Shown: positions 24,531 to 35,162, counted from the first letter of the stretch. The stretch is 64,000 nt of DNA from Isoetes taiwanensis (GCA_021234155.1 JAJEKV010000050.1:9238584-9302583), one strand, 5' to 3'. Notes: generated from the sequence alone by a model not told the origin. Translations and numbers: made by a program.

Positions 24531-25075
24531 TAGAATAGAATAGAATAGATTTTTTATCGTCCATGGAGACCAATTGGCCTATGGGACCCAAATAAAAAGA
24601 GAGCAGCAAGCGTATTACTGTCAGGATTAAAAAACCCCCGCCCCGAAGGGTTTTCGAGGGAAAAACCTTAGCAGTAATAAGTATACTGGTAGACTGTACA
24701 ATTGTATAGGACAATTCGATACTGTCCCAGAGGACACAACTGAGTCCGCGCATCCATAACCTCCTGGAGATATGACCCCAACAAGCCCACGGATGCCATA
24801 TTCAATAACTCATGCAGCGGCTGATCAGGCACAACTAACCGAACATGCCACGCTCAGATATGGGCAAATGCTGGGTAGATCTGTAGGGCATGGCATTCAT
24901 CTTCAATGGCGCCCTGGTGGCAACACTGACAAGGCCTATCCTCCCGTGCTTCCCGAGTCCAATGCCCTATCTCAATGCGGAGACGATGTGCACCCGTGCG
25001 AATGGAAGCTATAATCTGTGCTTCTTCATGGGCAAATGGGTGTACAAGTACTGGTGTGGGCCTCTCGTGAGCCAT
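24531..25075 (-). mobile_element. LINE-3, 3' half (C-terminus, 3' UTR, pentanucleotide tail)
   Basis: This is the downstream part of a minus-strand LINE whose upstream part lies at 31779-33000; the 6.7-kb TIR element separates them. From 25075 downward it encodes the C-terminal module: HRLRIEIGHW, then CQCCHQGAIEDECHALQ, a CxxC-xnH-type zinc motif typical of LINE RT C-termini. The 3' UTR carries the conserved stem-loop (24613-24679), and the element ends in (TAGAA)n on plus at 24531-24549, i.e. (TTCTA)n on the sense strand, instead of poly(A). A related copy in the other orientation is at 48.54-49.24 kb. Confidence 0.85.
24613..24679 (-). other. LINE-3 3' UTR conserved stem-loop
   Basis: The outer arms tattactg (24613-24620) and cagtaata (24672-24679) pair over 8 bp. 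The core on the sense strand contains TTTTTCCCTCGAAAACCC and GGGGGTTTTTTAATCC. The core matches the copies at 9493-9571 and 49091-49162; the arms differ in sequence but still pair. Confidence 0.7.
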
Positions 25076-25129
25076 TAGGGCGGATTTGGGGTCTCAAAAT
25101 GGCCCATATCTTGGATGCCAGAATTCCAC

Positions 25130-25905
25130 GTCATGTTTCTCGCGACCAATGATGTTTGCGCATTTTTTTCCAAAGTCAGTATTAGTTGGCAAGTAGAAAG
25201 AGGAGCAGGCTTACTTGGCATCCACATGGCAAAATTTCATAGGACATGTTTGTGCATTTATTGCAACCACATTAATGGCCCGCATTTTTCGAAAATCGTA
25301 TCGCGGACCAAAATAATGGCTACTTTTCCGCCCTCTACGTGCACATGCCCACATGCACCAACCACCTTATCAAATTTTGGCACCAAGATTTCCATTGTTC
25401 ACATTAAGCGCCCCTTCGTGCATCCTCTCGCCTTAAGCTCTTCATTTGGAATCCAAGTCTCCAATAGTATGCACGTTTTTGGGCGGTGAGCATAGAGTTA
25501 AACAACGGCGTAGGCGATGTCGCGGACAAGCAAAGCGTCACGTTACATGCCATGTTTACAATTCAACGGCCGTCGATCGGCGATTGGAAGGATATCTATC
25601 CATAGGCTCGTGGGTGAGAATGCTATCCTTAACGAAGGGTGACTATGGAGTTACATCGCCGGGCGACATTCATACATAATGAATAGGTAGAACTATAGGG
25701 TTCAAAATAAATGCTATGGATAGTATATTGCAAAAAAAAAAAAGGGGAAGGGAGGGGGGAAGGGATTTGAAGAGGAGGATATTTGCAAATTTGCACCCTC
25801 AATAATACATGGATCACACCATGCGAAAATGCATATGCACTTTGTAAATGTGTAGTGAGATTTCGCGTCATGTGATCCTTGCTTCTTTTTTCTTCCCTCT
25901 TCTTG
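25130..25905. other. Left interior of the TIR element
   Basis: No gene recognised. A ggatcacaccatgcgaa motif near 25809 is the same as that repeated at 28.69-29.53 kb on the far side of LINE-2, which supports LINE-2 being a later insertion. Confidence 0.5.
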
Positions 25906-25906
25906 A

Positions 25907-28033
25907 TTTTTTTTTTTTTTTTTTTTTTAAGAACTGTGTCATCAATATATTAAAAGAATGGTAATGTTACAAAGCAAGTGAGGAGGAAGGAGAAGGCAAG
26001 CGATACCGCCCCAACAAAACAAACAAAATGATACCTCTTGGGACACTCCACAACAAACTCACAAACAAACTTTTGCAACTCTACGTTTTTTCTTTACATT
26101 AAAATCAAAACCGATTGAGGGTCAATAACCATCACCATCTACAACACCCTAAGACTAAAGTCCCGCCAAAAATGGTTTATTTGCGGCATTTTTGCTTCCG
26201 CTCTACTAATCTGGCCAGGAACACCTAAAAGCTTTAAATAGCTAACACTTTGCACGAAGTCACCATCTACAACACCCGAAGAGGAGGCTGCGGCTTTGTG
26301 AATCCCTGAAAGATCCACAACCGATCCCAACGGCTTCCAAATCAACCACACCAACCAAGCCCACACACGGATGCAAGGCTTCTGCGCCGCCAGAGCGACC
26401 AAGCACCGAGGATACACATGAAGCGCAAAGCTGGCGGCTAGTCAATCTCACGAAATAGAGCCCGACCCAATCGAGGCGACGCACGCAAGTGAGGGCATAA
26501 AACCGCGACAATGCTCTGATCTCTCACGATGAAGGCCACAACAAAGGGCAAAGAGGGCTCACACCCAGCCTAAAGCCCGACTCACAAGGACATTCACCAC
26601 GTCTGGCGGTGCACCACCACGCCCGAAGCACCTAACCCGGTGGGGGAAGTGAGCTCCATGTCCCGCCCAAACCGGCGCCATCGAGAAGCAGGAAGCTGCG
26701 AGAGACCACTTGCTTGAAGGGGGCAGAGTGTCATGAATAGCCAACACCCGGTAACAAGACCGCACAAAACAAGAAGACACAACATCCGGATGAACCTTCC
26801 AAACCTGCACCACCACATCCTCCTGAGGGACTATAGGTATGTGTAGCGGAATACTTCTCGCCACTTGTTCCCAGATAGCCCGGTCACTGCCCTTCAGGCG
26901 AAAGCACGCTCGAAAGAACTCCCACGAAGCTAGTTGACCACTCCAATACCAATCCTCCAAGGTGAGCACAGCAGCTCGCCTCCCGGTTTTGCGTCAGAGC
27001 ATGCACACGATGGCGACCAAGGGCAAGTGTCTTGGGGGTAGAGGAACCCACAAGAAAGGAGAAGAGTGGTGATAAACCGGGGCATAATCTATTTGGAAGA
27101 GCACACGCACATGATCCCAAGCCATAACACACCCGTGAGAAAAGGGGATGCATGTGGGAAAGGTCGGAGACCATACAACAGTGCCCAGGGCAACTCCACA
27201 TGCACAGACGGCTTCCCAAACGCCACACAATGGCGAAGAGACTGCAACAACAGCGCCGCACCAGGAGAAGATGCTCCATCCTGCAGAATGCTCCAAACAA
27301 ACTTGGAGACCAACACCTTACTATGTAGTGCCAAATCCAGAATGGCCAAGCCCCCATCCTCGAGGCGGAGACACTTCCACCAAGCCACTTTAACAACCGC
27401 CCCTTCATCATCCCGCCCCACACAAAATTTGAACAATCTTATCCAAAGCACTGTATCTTACCATCAGGGAGCCAACATCGCAGATCTTTGTATACACATG
27501 AGTGCTACAAAGTACTGACTTGGCAATAGTGATCCTACACGCCATGGACAACTTGCTACCCTTCCACCAATTGAGGTGTTTACGCACCCCCCGCAAAATC
27601 TCATCCCACACCCTCCCCATGGAAACATCCCCCAAAGGGAATACCCAATGACTTAGTACACACATTACCGGAAGCACCTTCCAAGGGAATAGAGCCAAAC
27701 AAAGGGGGGGCGGTCATTTGGGCCCATAATGCGAGGAACATTTACCCCAATTGAGGAAGAATGCACGAGGCCAAGGAGAAAGTATCCAACAAACCCTTCA
27801 CATTCATAAAATTCCTCTCTTACGCCACCAAGAAGAGGAAAGTGTCATCGGCGAACCGGTTAATAATCTGGCGACTACCATCCTCCATCCAGAAGCCCAT
27901 CCACCACCCCCTCCTCCACTTTGAGCCAAAAAGGCTCGAGGCGGTGCCTCCGACCCTGTCGTAAACAAAAGCGGCCAAAGGGCACCCACGGCGCACCCCC
28001 TCGCGCCTAAGGAGAAAAAGTAGGAGGGTTCAC
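25907..28033 (-). mobile_element. LINE-2: 5'-truncated L1-type LINE
   Basis: The poly(A) tail is seen as a T run at 25907-25928. A possible 6-bp target-site duplication, tcttga, lies at 25901-25906 and 28034-28039. Reading downward from 28033 the element starts within the RT: RRGCPLAAF (motif B, ~27985) and FADDTFLF (motif C, ~27850), where the catalytic aspartates are kept. The later RT, linker and zf-RVT region follow (LEDWYWSGQLASWEFFRA, ~26960-26900). The frame changes repeatedly, so it is a pseudogene. ORF1, the endonuclease and the first RT motifs are absent because of the usual 5' truncation. Confidence 0.85.
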
Positions 28034-28490
28034 TCTTGAATCAAATATTTTTCTTTGGGCTATATTTATCGGATGTGGGATTTGAGACTAGGGGAAAAGC
28101 ATTACTAGCATCGTTGTTGTCTAACATATGGATATAAGAGACATGCTTTTCCAAGATATACATTGAGGGCAATGGGCATCTAGTTTCCGTTGTAAAGTTG
28201 TGGGAGCCCGGCTTGAAAGTCGATCCCATGACCTCTTTTTAAGCGGGTGTGCAAGCCTTATGAGAATGGTGTCCTTGCAATGAAGAAATGTTTGATAAGG
28301 CGTGCATCGGGATTGTTGAAAAATGAGTTACAAAATATTTTCTCCATTAGAGGTGTTTACTAATGCCACGACACAAAAAGCTCCAAAGATATATTGTATA
28401 AAATGTAAACTTTCATGAGCCTTTGGATCAGTTAACTCAAAGTGTCACATATGGAAACATTGTTAGGTTTGATAAAATAACATAAAAATC
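28034..28490. other. Interior of the TIR element, no gene seen
   Basis: Sequence between the 5' end of LINE-2 and the repeat array. A 62-aa minus frame (28041-28229) has no domain. Confidence 0.45.
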
Positions 28491-28494
28491 TTAT

Positions 28495-29560
28495 TTAATA
28501 AAGCTTTGGTTGTTGGTAAAGTGTTGGCTTATTGATTAAGTGTTTGTATTTTGCTTTGGGACTATCTTTGAAAAAGTTTAGTTCATAAAACATAATATAA
28601 CTTGGAATGATACATAGTTTATATGCAAATGGGAGACTATTGATGAGGGACTTGGTGTTATTATCTATTGACAACAAACAAGAAAGTGGATCACACCATG
28701 CGAATTTAGTATATTCCAACCTTTTAGCTTATACAAAATTCACTTGGTGTGATCTTTAAAAAAAAAAGATGACTTCCTATAGTAAAATTACTTTGATTAT
28801 CTTTTAATAAAAGAAATATATATGTGTCTTATTTGAAGTTAAGTGTGGATATGTGGCGTGCTCATTTATTGATAAAGTGTTTGCTTTTTTAAAAAAGGCT
28901 AATAACTTTATGTACTACTAGAGTTGGTAAAGTATTTTAGATGCAAATAGGATGCTTGATGTGATCCTTCTTAAAAAAAGATATGCTCTTTGAAAAGGAC
29001 TAATAACTTTATGCACTTAGGATGGTAAAGCATTTAATGAGAAGGGGGTACTTGTGTTTAATTTTAATTTGACAACAAATAAGAAGGTGGATCACCACGA
29101 TCACGAATTTAGTGTGTTCCATTTTTGTTGCATATATACTATTAAGTTTGGTGTGATCCTTCTTGAAAAATAATATGCTCTTTGAAAAGGGATAATGACT
29201 TATGTACTTAAGAGTGGTAAAAGCATTTTAGATACAAATAGGAATGAGTACTTGTGTTTAATTTTAATTTGACAACAAATAAGAAAGTGGATCACACCAT
29301 GCAATTTAGTGTGTCCCTTTTTTTTTTTGCATATGTATTATTAAACTTGGTGTGATCAATCTTGAAAAAAAAATAGCTTTCAAGTAAAAAGGAAAGAAAA
29401 GAAATATCATATTTAAAGTGTAAAGTGTTAGTATGTAAAGTATTGGTTTATTAAAATACTATTTGTTTACGCTAAGTTGTAAGTTCAATATTTGTGTTTC
29501 TATTTACTTTTTTACGCAAGGATCACACCAGGCGAATCCTCTTTAAACAAGGATGGCTTT
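28495..29560. repeat. Degenerate tandem array with GGATCACACCA / TGGTGTGATC motifs
   Basis: Four or more diverged units of about 200-250 bp share taataacttta-g-actta, ggtaaagcattttagat, a gacaacaaataagaaagtgg box, ggatcacaccatgc(g)aattt and ttggtgtgatcctt. The last two are inverted forms of one motif, at about 28690/28745, 29095/29150 and 29290/29348, with a single copy at about 29520. One more copy lies at about 25809 beyond LINE-2. Function unknown. Sub-terminal repeats of this kind are common in DNA transposons (general knowledge). Confidence 0.65.
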
Positions 29561-30230
29561 GACCTTCAATGTTCATAAATTTTATGAATGTTTGCATATA
29601 AGAATGTCACATATCATATTTTCTTAAAAAATGGTCATCAAATGGATAACTAGTCAAAGAGTTCTTCTACTACTTAAAGAGTTTCAAGACTCATTTTTGC
29701 TATAATTTAAACAGCAATAGATTTTTAAAGGAATATGTTGTGAAACGTAGTCAAAGACTTCTTGTATTAGAGGTATCAAAACACAAACATCGTAACCTTT
29801 GTACTTCAAGAATGTATAAACCCTTTGTATAAACCAATCATAAAATTGCATATTTCCATACAATTCACATCAATTCATAAAATTTATACAATTGCGTACA
29901 TTCATCCAATTCAAATGGAATCCTATAAGCACCAAAACATGTACAGTAAAACATACACAAATCCTATAAGCACCAAAACATGTACAGTAAAAAAACAAGT
30001 TAGGTATTCAAATGGAATTAGAAGCAAAAACTTTTTACATTCAAAATTTTTTATGGCCGTATGGCTTTACATCAGAACATCATTTTGTAAATTTAAATGC
30101 CCAGAGACTTCAACTATTCACAACAAAAAAACCCGGAGGCTTGCAGTCATATGGTAAAAAGCTGGAGGCAAGCTGGAGGCTAAGCTGGAGGCTAAGAACA
30201 AGGAAAAAAAAAAAGAGGTGCTCTGCCCTA
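29560..30230. other. 3' flank of the gene relic
   Basis: AT-rich. Contains a ~45-bp direct repeat (tcctataagcaccaaaacatgtacagtaaa at ~29921 and ~29962) and, near 30150-30200, three copies of a taagctggaggc / caagctggaggc unit. On the minus strand this would be the 3' UTR of the relic. Confidence 0.5.
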
Positions 30231-30237
30231 ACAAATT

Positions 30238-30667
30238 TCATTCATCTGCTTCACCATCTGCAAAACAAAAAAATAAGAAATAACCGTTAGTTGAATGCTT
30301 AAGAAAAGAAAGAAAACATGCATGTACCATTTAGCAACGCCATGAGCTCCTCGAAGTCAGCGGATTTGTCTTCAACTTCTTCATCTTCTTCATCATCTTC
30401 GGCTTCTTTTCCTTCGGTAGACCACTCATTCTCTGAAGAATCTCCTATCCAGCCTTCAAGAACACATGTGATGAACTCCTGCTCCGAAATTTCCTATGAT
30501 TCCTCATTCTCTGATTGCTCGTCAAAGGAATCAGAGGATTCAGAGGAATCAGAGGCATTCAAAGCAAGAACCATGGGCGTGGAGGAAGCTGCGGAGGGAA
30601 CACCTCTTCCGACCATAATAGAAGCCTCTTGGAGGACACCTCGGCTCTTAAGTAGCTGATCTCTTCA
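30238..30667 (-). pseudogene. Two-exon acidic protein gene relic inside the TIR element
   Basis: Minus strand. A start in good context (atcgccATGAAGAG, 30667) follows a pyrimidine-rich 5' UTR-like stretch. Exon 1 (to 30328) encodes a Ser/Glu/Asp-rich protein (SDSSESSDSFDEQSENEE, then an acidic run, then FEELMALLN). Intron 30258-30327 (70 bp) has a GT donor (GTACATG) and a T-rich acceptor (TTTTGCAG). Exon 2 (30257-30238) completes a codon and ends in DGEADE*. The exon join keeps the frame, which supports a real spliced gene of about 120-130 residues. Lesions are one frameshift shortly after the start and one TAG at 30494-30496. The family is not recognised; an acidic nuclear protein is possible. 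Lying within TIRs, it may be a captured host gene. Confidence 0.55.
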
Positions 30668-30870
30668 TGGCGATGGACTAGCGCTTAAATTGGGCGAAGG
30701 ATCTAGCGAAGAGATTGAGGAGATTGGGGGAGAATGAAGCCAATCTAGGGCTTTGGAATAGATATAGGCTGGATTAGGCGTGAAAATCGTAGGAATGATT
30801 AAATTCGGTCCTATCAACCATCATTACATGCCATTATGTGCATGTCTCGAAATTTGAGCCATATCCAATA

Positions 30871-30966
30871 TCTTCCCTTTTAACCTTATTCCTAAATATC
30901 CAATATCTTCATTTTTTAACCTTATTCCTAAATATCCAATATCTTCTTTTTTAACCTTATTCCTAA
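30871..30966. repeat. About 34-bp tandem repeat, three copies
   Basis: Units of the form ccaatatcttc-(c/a)-ttttaaccttattcctaaatat lie just upstream (on the minus strand) of the gene relic. Confidence 0.85.
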
Positions 30967-30969
30967 ACC

Positions 30970-31750
30970 TATATGATTTGAGTTTAACCTGAAAATGAAC
31001 ACCGATATAATTGAATTTAACATACTATTTAATACCAAGATGCTCGTCACACTATATGTCGATGGTGGGATTTAAAAAAAAACACTCAAACCCTCCTCGA
31101 GAAAACCACGTAAGTCTGCCGCCTCACTTGGTTTAAGTTTAATTTGACAACAAGCAACTTCCATCTGCGTGGATTGCGCGGTAGTGAAATGAAGGTGTAC
31201 AATTTTTATGCCCCAACACAATTAAACCCGTGTGGTGGCGAGCGTCGTACTAACCTCGTTTTTGAAATTTGCAGCGTGCATATGGAAATCGAAAAGTCCA
31301 TTCTCCTACAATCCATGCTTTTTATACATTAAGCAAATTCAAATTTCGAATTGTAGGGGGCGGGGAAAGCTTTGTATTAGGATGAAGTGAAGATCGGTTA
31401 AAAGTAGCGACCCTAGGCCTCAAAATGAAAGTCGATCGATACAAAGCTTCAACCTACACATTCAAATTTTGAAATGTAGAAGGCGGTGCCGCGCGCAGCA
31501 GTATCGACAAACCAAGATACACCGTCATAAGTTGCCGGTATGCTATAATGCAAGTGGCATTTTAGAAGCGCCACGTGTTGCATCAGTCTGTCTGACAACC
31601 AACAGAATTAAATACATATGGCGCCATGAATGTGCAATCCCCCTTATTCCGGAAGAATATTCCAAGCAAATCTGTAATTATGAGAGTTTGGTATCCTAGG
31701 TGGCATGGGAAAAAAGGAGCGGAAATATGACGTGGAATGGCTGATAGGAG
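30970..31750. other. Right interior of the TIR element, no gene seen
   Basis: Two short plus frames (31144-31332, 31469-31699) have no domain. The phrases attcaaattt(c/t)gaa(a/t)tgtag near 31328 and 31459 are repeated. Confidence 0.5.
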
Positions 31751-31778
31751 GCTGTTTTGAGACCCCAAATCCGCCCTA

Positions 31779-33000
31779 ATGCTAGGACTGACTTGCTGCT
31801 GATAGTGTGCCATCTTAATGTATGTCAGGGCATCTGCATCCCAGAGCTTGCGAAGGAAACTACCATCTAGGTATAGCTTTAGTGCATTGTGATCCTTCTT
31901 TGTCTGTACCTGCATGCATCCGTTTGCCTGTACATCCCAACATGAGAACCACTGAGCTTGCTTATCTTTCCAACAGGCTTTGAGGTGTTGGGGACCCATT
32001 GTTACGACCAAAGCAAGGTTGGGCAAATGTGTATCACCCATAGCGACCACCTTCTTGAACTAAATAATATGGTGTTCCAATGCAGCCGTTGATGAGGACC
32101 TGGTATGGAACTGTGGACTTTACCCCAAGGGCTCGTGCCAAGAAGGCTTTCTGCACCTGCTCGAGATCATTCCAGATGGTGAGGGATATCACCGGACCAC
32201 ACATACGCCTCGTGCTGGGAGAACCCGGCTCGACCAAGGCCCTAAACAGGTGTGACTGGTGGCCCCAGACATATAACTCTGCCTTGTGGCTGTTGCTCTT
32301 CATGGCATATAGTGTGACGACCATCACATATAGTGCTTTCCAACCCGTTGTGACACGCATCCTGATGGCAGCATCCCAATAGGTGGTAGTAGAGAACTCG
32401 ATCCCCAAGTACTTGTAGGTCGAAGCCACCTCTACATCTTATCCCTGGTAAGTGAATGAGGGAAGCCTTGGCTGATGAGATGACAAAACTAGCAACACCC
32501 TAGTTTTGGCCAAGTTAACTCGCATGCCAATGAATTGGAAAAAGTGTCAAGAGCATCCAGGTGATGTTGCATGTTCTCTGGAGTATAGGCCAGGAGGTCG
32601 ACATCATCAGCATATATGAGTTGCTGGATTGTGTGATGCATGAGATGGGCGCCCACACCTTCGTGCTCAGAAAGCCAGTCTTCCAGCTGATCAATGTATA
32701 GGCCAAAGAGTGTGGGGGACCGGGGGCAACCCTGATGTACTTCAATACTACGACTACCGACTGTACATCACGATGATGTGACTGCGTCCTAAGCATGCCC
32801 AAATCGACTGTATATTGCGTTACGCAAGTCAGCGGGGGTCCCCATCTGCGCCAATCTATCCCATAACTTGTCGGTATTTGTGTCAAAAACTTTTGTGAAA
32901 TCCGCGAAACAACGGTATAGGTTTTGCCGCCAATTCACGCTATTCTCAATAGCGAACATTTGATTTGCAATTATGTTTTGATGTTTGCAGAGATTGCACA
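31779..33000 (-). mobile_element. LINE-3, 5' part (reverse transcriptase)
   Basis: Minus strand. Motifs in order: IIANQMFAIENS (~32985), motif A FADFTKVFDT (~32905), motif B GCPRSPTLFGLYIDQLE (~32735) and motif C LIYADDVDLLA (~32615) with the catalytic YADD intact. They are followed by YKYLGIEFS (~32420) and the thumb/linker region down to 31781, where the 6.7-kb TIR element interrupts it. Several frameshifts separate these pieces. Sequence homologous to the endonuclease is absent; the upstream boundary merges with a 0.43-kb segment duplicated at 34.72-35.16 kb. Confidence 0.85.
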
Positions 33001-33315
33001 GATGAAATAAGAATACATTATTGAGCTAAATTAATATTGACTTTTATGAATGGTGGTTGAGTGCTTTTGGTAACTCACTAACCTTTGTATCGAGAGATGA
33101 TGTTAAATGTATAGATGATGTTAAATCTGCAATTCTAATTAAAGTTTGATGTATTGTAAACACATGAACCTTGAATAACAAAAAGTATTGACCAATTTTT
33201 TAAAAGACTCTAAATATTGTACCATGTTATTTCTAAATGAGGGTTAGAATGTTACTAAAATGCTTTACATCAATCCAGAATCATTTATTGCATTATCAAA
33301 TGTTGGGCATTAACT
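32877..33315. repeat. 0.43-kb direct repeat, copy 1
   Basis: Highly similar to about 34723-35162. It includes the RT motif A end of LINE-3 plus about 300 bp of further AT-rich sequence ending in attaactggggtcc. Both copies share the same LINE breakpoint, so this is a duplication of an already fused sequence, not two insertions. Confidence 0.9.
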
Positions 33316-34400
33316 GGGGTCCATCACAACAGAGAGCAACAAAAAGTAGTGCCGCTGCTATCATACGTAAAGTTTCTGGAAGTAGAGGGCAGCTCCCGTT
33401 CTCTCTGCTCTGAAATGGTAATCTCTGCTTGCAATCTCCATGACATATTCCAAAACTTGGCCACATACAATGTTGGGTTCTTAAAACTGCTCCACACGGT
33501 CTCATTATTATTGGGGTCAAAGCATGGAGCTGGGGGGCATTTTTGCGCCAGCCAAGCACCCCCTAAGCACCTAATGCGGGAAATTTTACTTATTTTTATC
33601 TTTTTTTCTATAACTCCGATGAAGCTGAAATTTTGTATTCCAAGGCGTAATATGAATGCGTTTCAGGGAAAAATATCAAAAAAATAAAAGAAAAATATTT
33701 TTTAAAAATACAAAGAAAATCGCTCTGAAAAGCACCCCCTAAGCACCATGTGTCGCTGACACAAAAAGTGTCCCCCACCTGCATGCTTTGACCCATTGTC
33801 CAGAAGAATCAAGGCTCCGTATTGAGTAAGGCGCATTTTGCTTACTCTAGTGGTGTTAGTAGACCAGACAGTAACTTCGTTCTCATCTTTAAGAACCAGC
33901 CCATCAGCTTGAAGTTGAAGAGTGACATTCATGCCTACTGTCCTATTAGCTGCTGCAGCCCATATAACATCTTCTACATCCCCAAGATCGGAATTCCAGG
34001 CCACTATAGATGGATTGGATTGCCCGTTTATTTGATCTCCCAGAAACAGCAACCAGAACCACATCGTTTGCCGATCCTCCTTGATTGTAGTGGTATTGAA
34101 CATTGGAAGTGCCAACCCTCCTGGGCTGTAGCTCCTCCCATTGCTGAGTGACTCTTAATAATAGTTGGTTGTATTCCATCCCACTTCCACATCCACATAA
34201 GGATAACTGAAAGCTGAAGAGATCTGGGAAAAGAAGAAGAAAAGAAACAAAAGATTGCCCATTACGTAGCTTGAGCGACAACGGCAACAGATTTCACCAA
34301 TCACGTCGGCCATGTACACACAAATCACATAGATAGGTGATAGACGTAGTCCATTACATTCTATCCATTCGTCAGCCATCATGCTATCCTTCCCTTCCAA
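33296..34400 (-). pseudogene. Lectin receptor kinase fragment (copy A), interrupted by a MITE
   Basis: Minus strand: the 5' part of a G-type lectin receptor kinase gene. A start at 34262 gives a hydrophobic signal-like N-terminus (MGNLLFLFFFFSQISSAFS), then the bulb-type lectin domain (IVAWNSDLGDVEDVIW, then LQLQADGLVLKDENEVTVWS). A stop lies at about 34155 (NYY*). The lectin exon is broken at 33794/33514 by a 281-bp MITE and then resumes (WPSF.. down to about 33300). It is the same as copy B (37.68-38.48 kb) but lacks the EGF-like, transmembrane and kinase parts; LINE-related sequence follows instead. It is therefore a truncated duplicate, not a functional receptor. Confidence 0.8.
33514..33794. 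mobile_element. 281-bp MITE in a lectin exon
   Basis: Terminal inverted repeats of about 38 bp start GGGTCAAAGCATG and continue with TGGGGG, CATTTTTG and CAGC blocks at 33514-33552 and 33756-33794. The 4-bp flanks ATTG (33510-33513 and 33795-33798) fit a target-site duplication. The uninterrupted paralogue at about 37.93 kb lacks the insert. An 18-bp sequence with agcaccccctaagcacc occurs near both ends inside the element. Confidence 0.82.
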
Positions 34401-34439
34401 TCACATAGGTGATAGACAATTACTTTCTAATGTAATCAC

Positions 34440-34720
34440 ACGTTTCGTCTATGACTCCACGTAGTTCAATCACACCAAGTCAAGATATCATAGAAAAGTG
34501 AAGATGCCCTGGGCCAAGGTTGATAAGGGGAATCTTCACTTTCTGTGATTGGCATGACAGCCATATGGCAAGGAATAACTCCCCCCTATCTTTACATGGG
34601 GTGAGCTAGGCCCAGTAATGACTTTAAGGTGCGATACATCGTGAAAATGCTATATTTCACCAATTTTATAAATCTAGATTCGATGGTTTAGTAGGATGTG
34701 TTATCTCAAAAGATTCGATG
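34440..34720. promoter_or_regulatory. Putative upstream region of lectin copy A
   Basis: This upstream DNA (sense minus) is conserved with about 38590-38790 upstream of copy B. It contains accaagtcaagat and a stretch where tcttcact... and agtgaaga... are inverted, forming a hairpin around 34496-34550. Conservation between paralogues suggests duplication including the promoter; no specific factor site is proven. Confidence 0.4.
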
Positions 34721-34722
34721 GC

Positions 34723-35162
34723 ACTGTGTCAAAAGCTTTTGCGAAATCCACGAAAGAATAGTACAGGTTCTGTCGGCAATTCCTGCTATCCTCAATAGCA
34801 AACATTTGATTTGCAATTATGTTTTGATGTTTGCAGAGATAGCACAGATGAAAAAAGACTACACTATTGAGCTAAATTAAAATTGACTTTTATGGATGGT
34901 GGATGAGTACTTTTGGTAACTCACCAGATTTTGTGTCGAGAGATGCTGTTAAAATGTTATAGATGATGTTAAATCTGCAATTCTAATTAAAGGTTGATGT
35001 ATTATAAACTCATGAACCTTGAATAACAAAAAGTATTGACCAATTTTTTAAAAGACTCTAAATATTGTACTGTGTTTGAGGGTTAGAATATTACTAAAAT
35101 GCTTTACATCAATCCAGAATCACTTATTGCATTATCAAATGTTGGACATTAACTGGGGTCCT
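34723..35162. repeat. 0.43-kb direct repeat, copy 2
   Basis: Second copy of 32877-33315. It starts in LINE RT motif A (minus frame SFVDFAKAFDTV at about 34765-34730) and ends at attaactggggtcc. The rest of the LINE is absent here. Confidence 0.9.

Larger units (their letters stand above)
25076..31778. mobile_element. 6.7-kb TIR element inserted in LINE-3
   Basis: The two ends are inverted copies. 25076 onward reads TAGGGCGGATTTGGGGTCTC and continues for 24 perfect bases, and the complement of 31778 downward matches it. A weaker match extends to an ATTCCACGTCAT block about 55 bp in. AT flanks both sides (25074-25075 and 31779-31780). Removing the element and one AT joins the two LINE-3 fragments with the reading frame preserved across the junction, strong evidence that the two ends belong to a single insertion. 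Inside are LINE-2 (25907-28033), a degenerate repeat array (about 28495-29560) and a two-exon gene relic (30238-30667). No transposase is recognisable, so it is non-autonomous or eroded. Confidence 0.75.
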
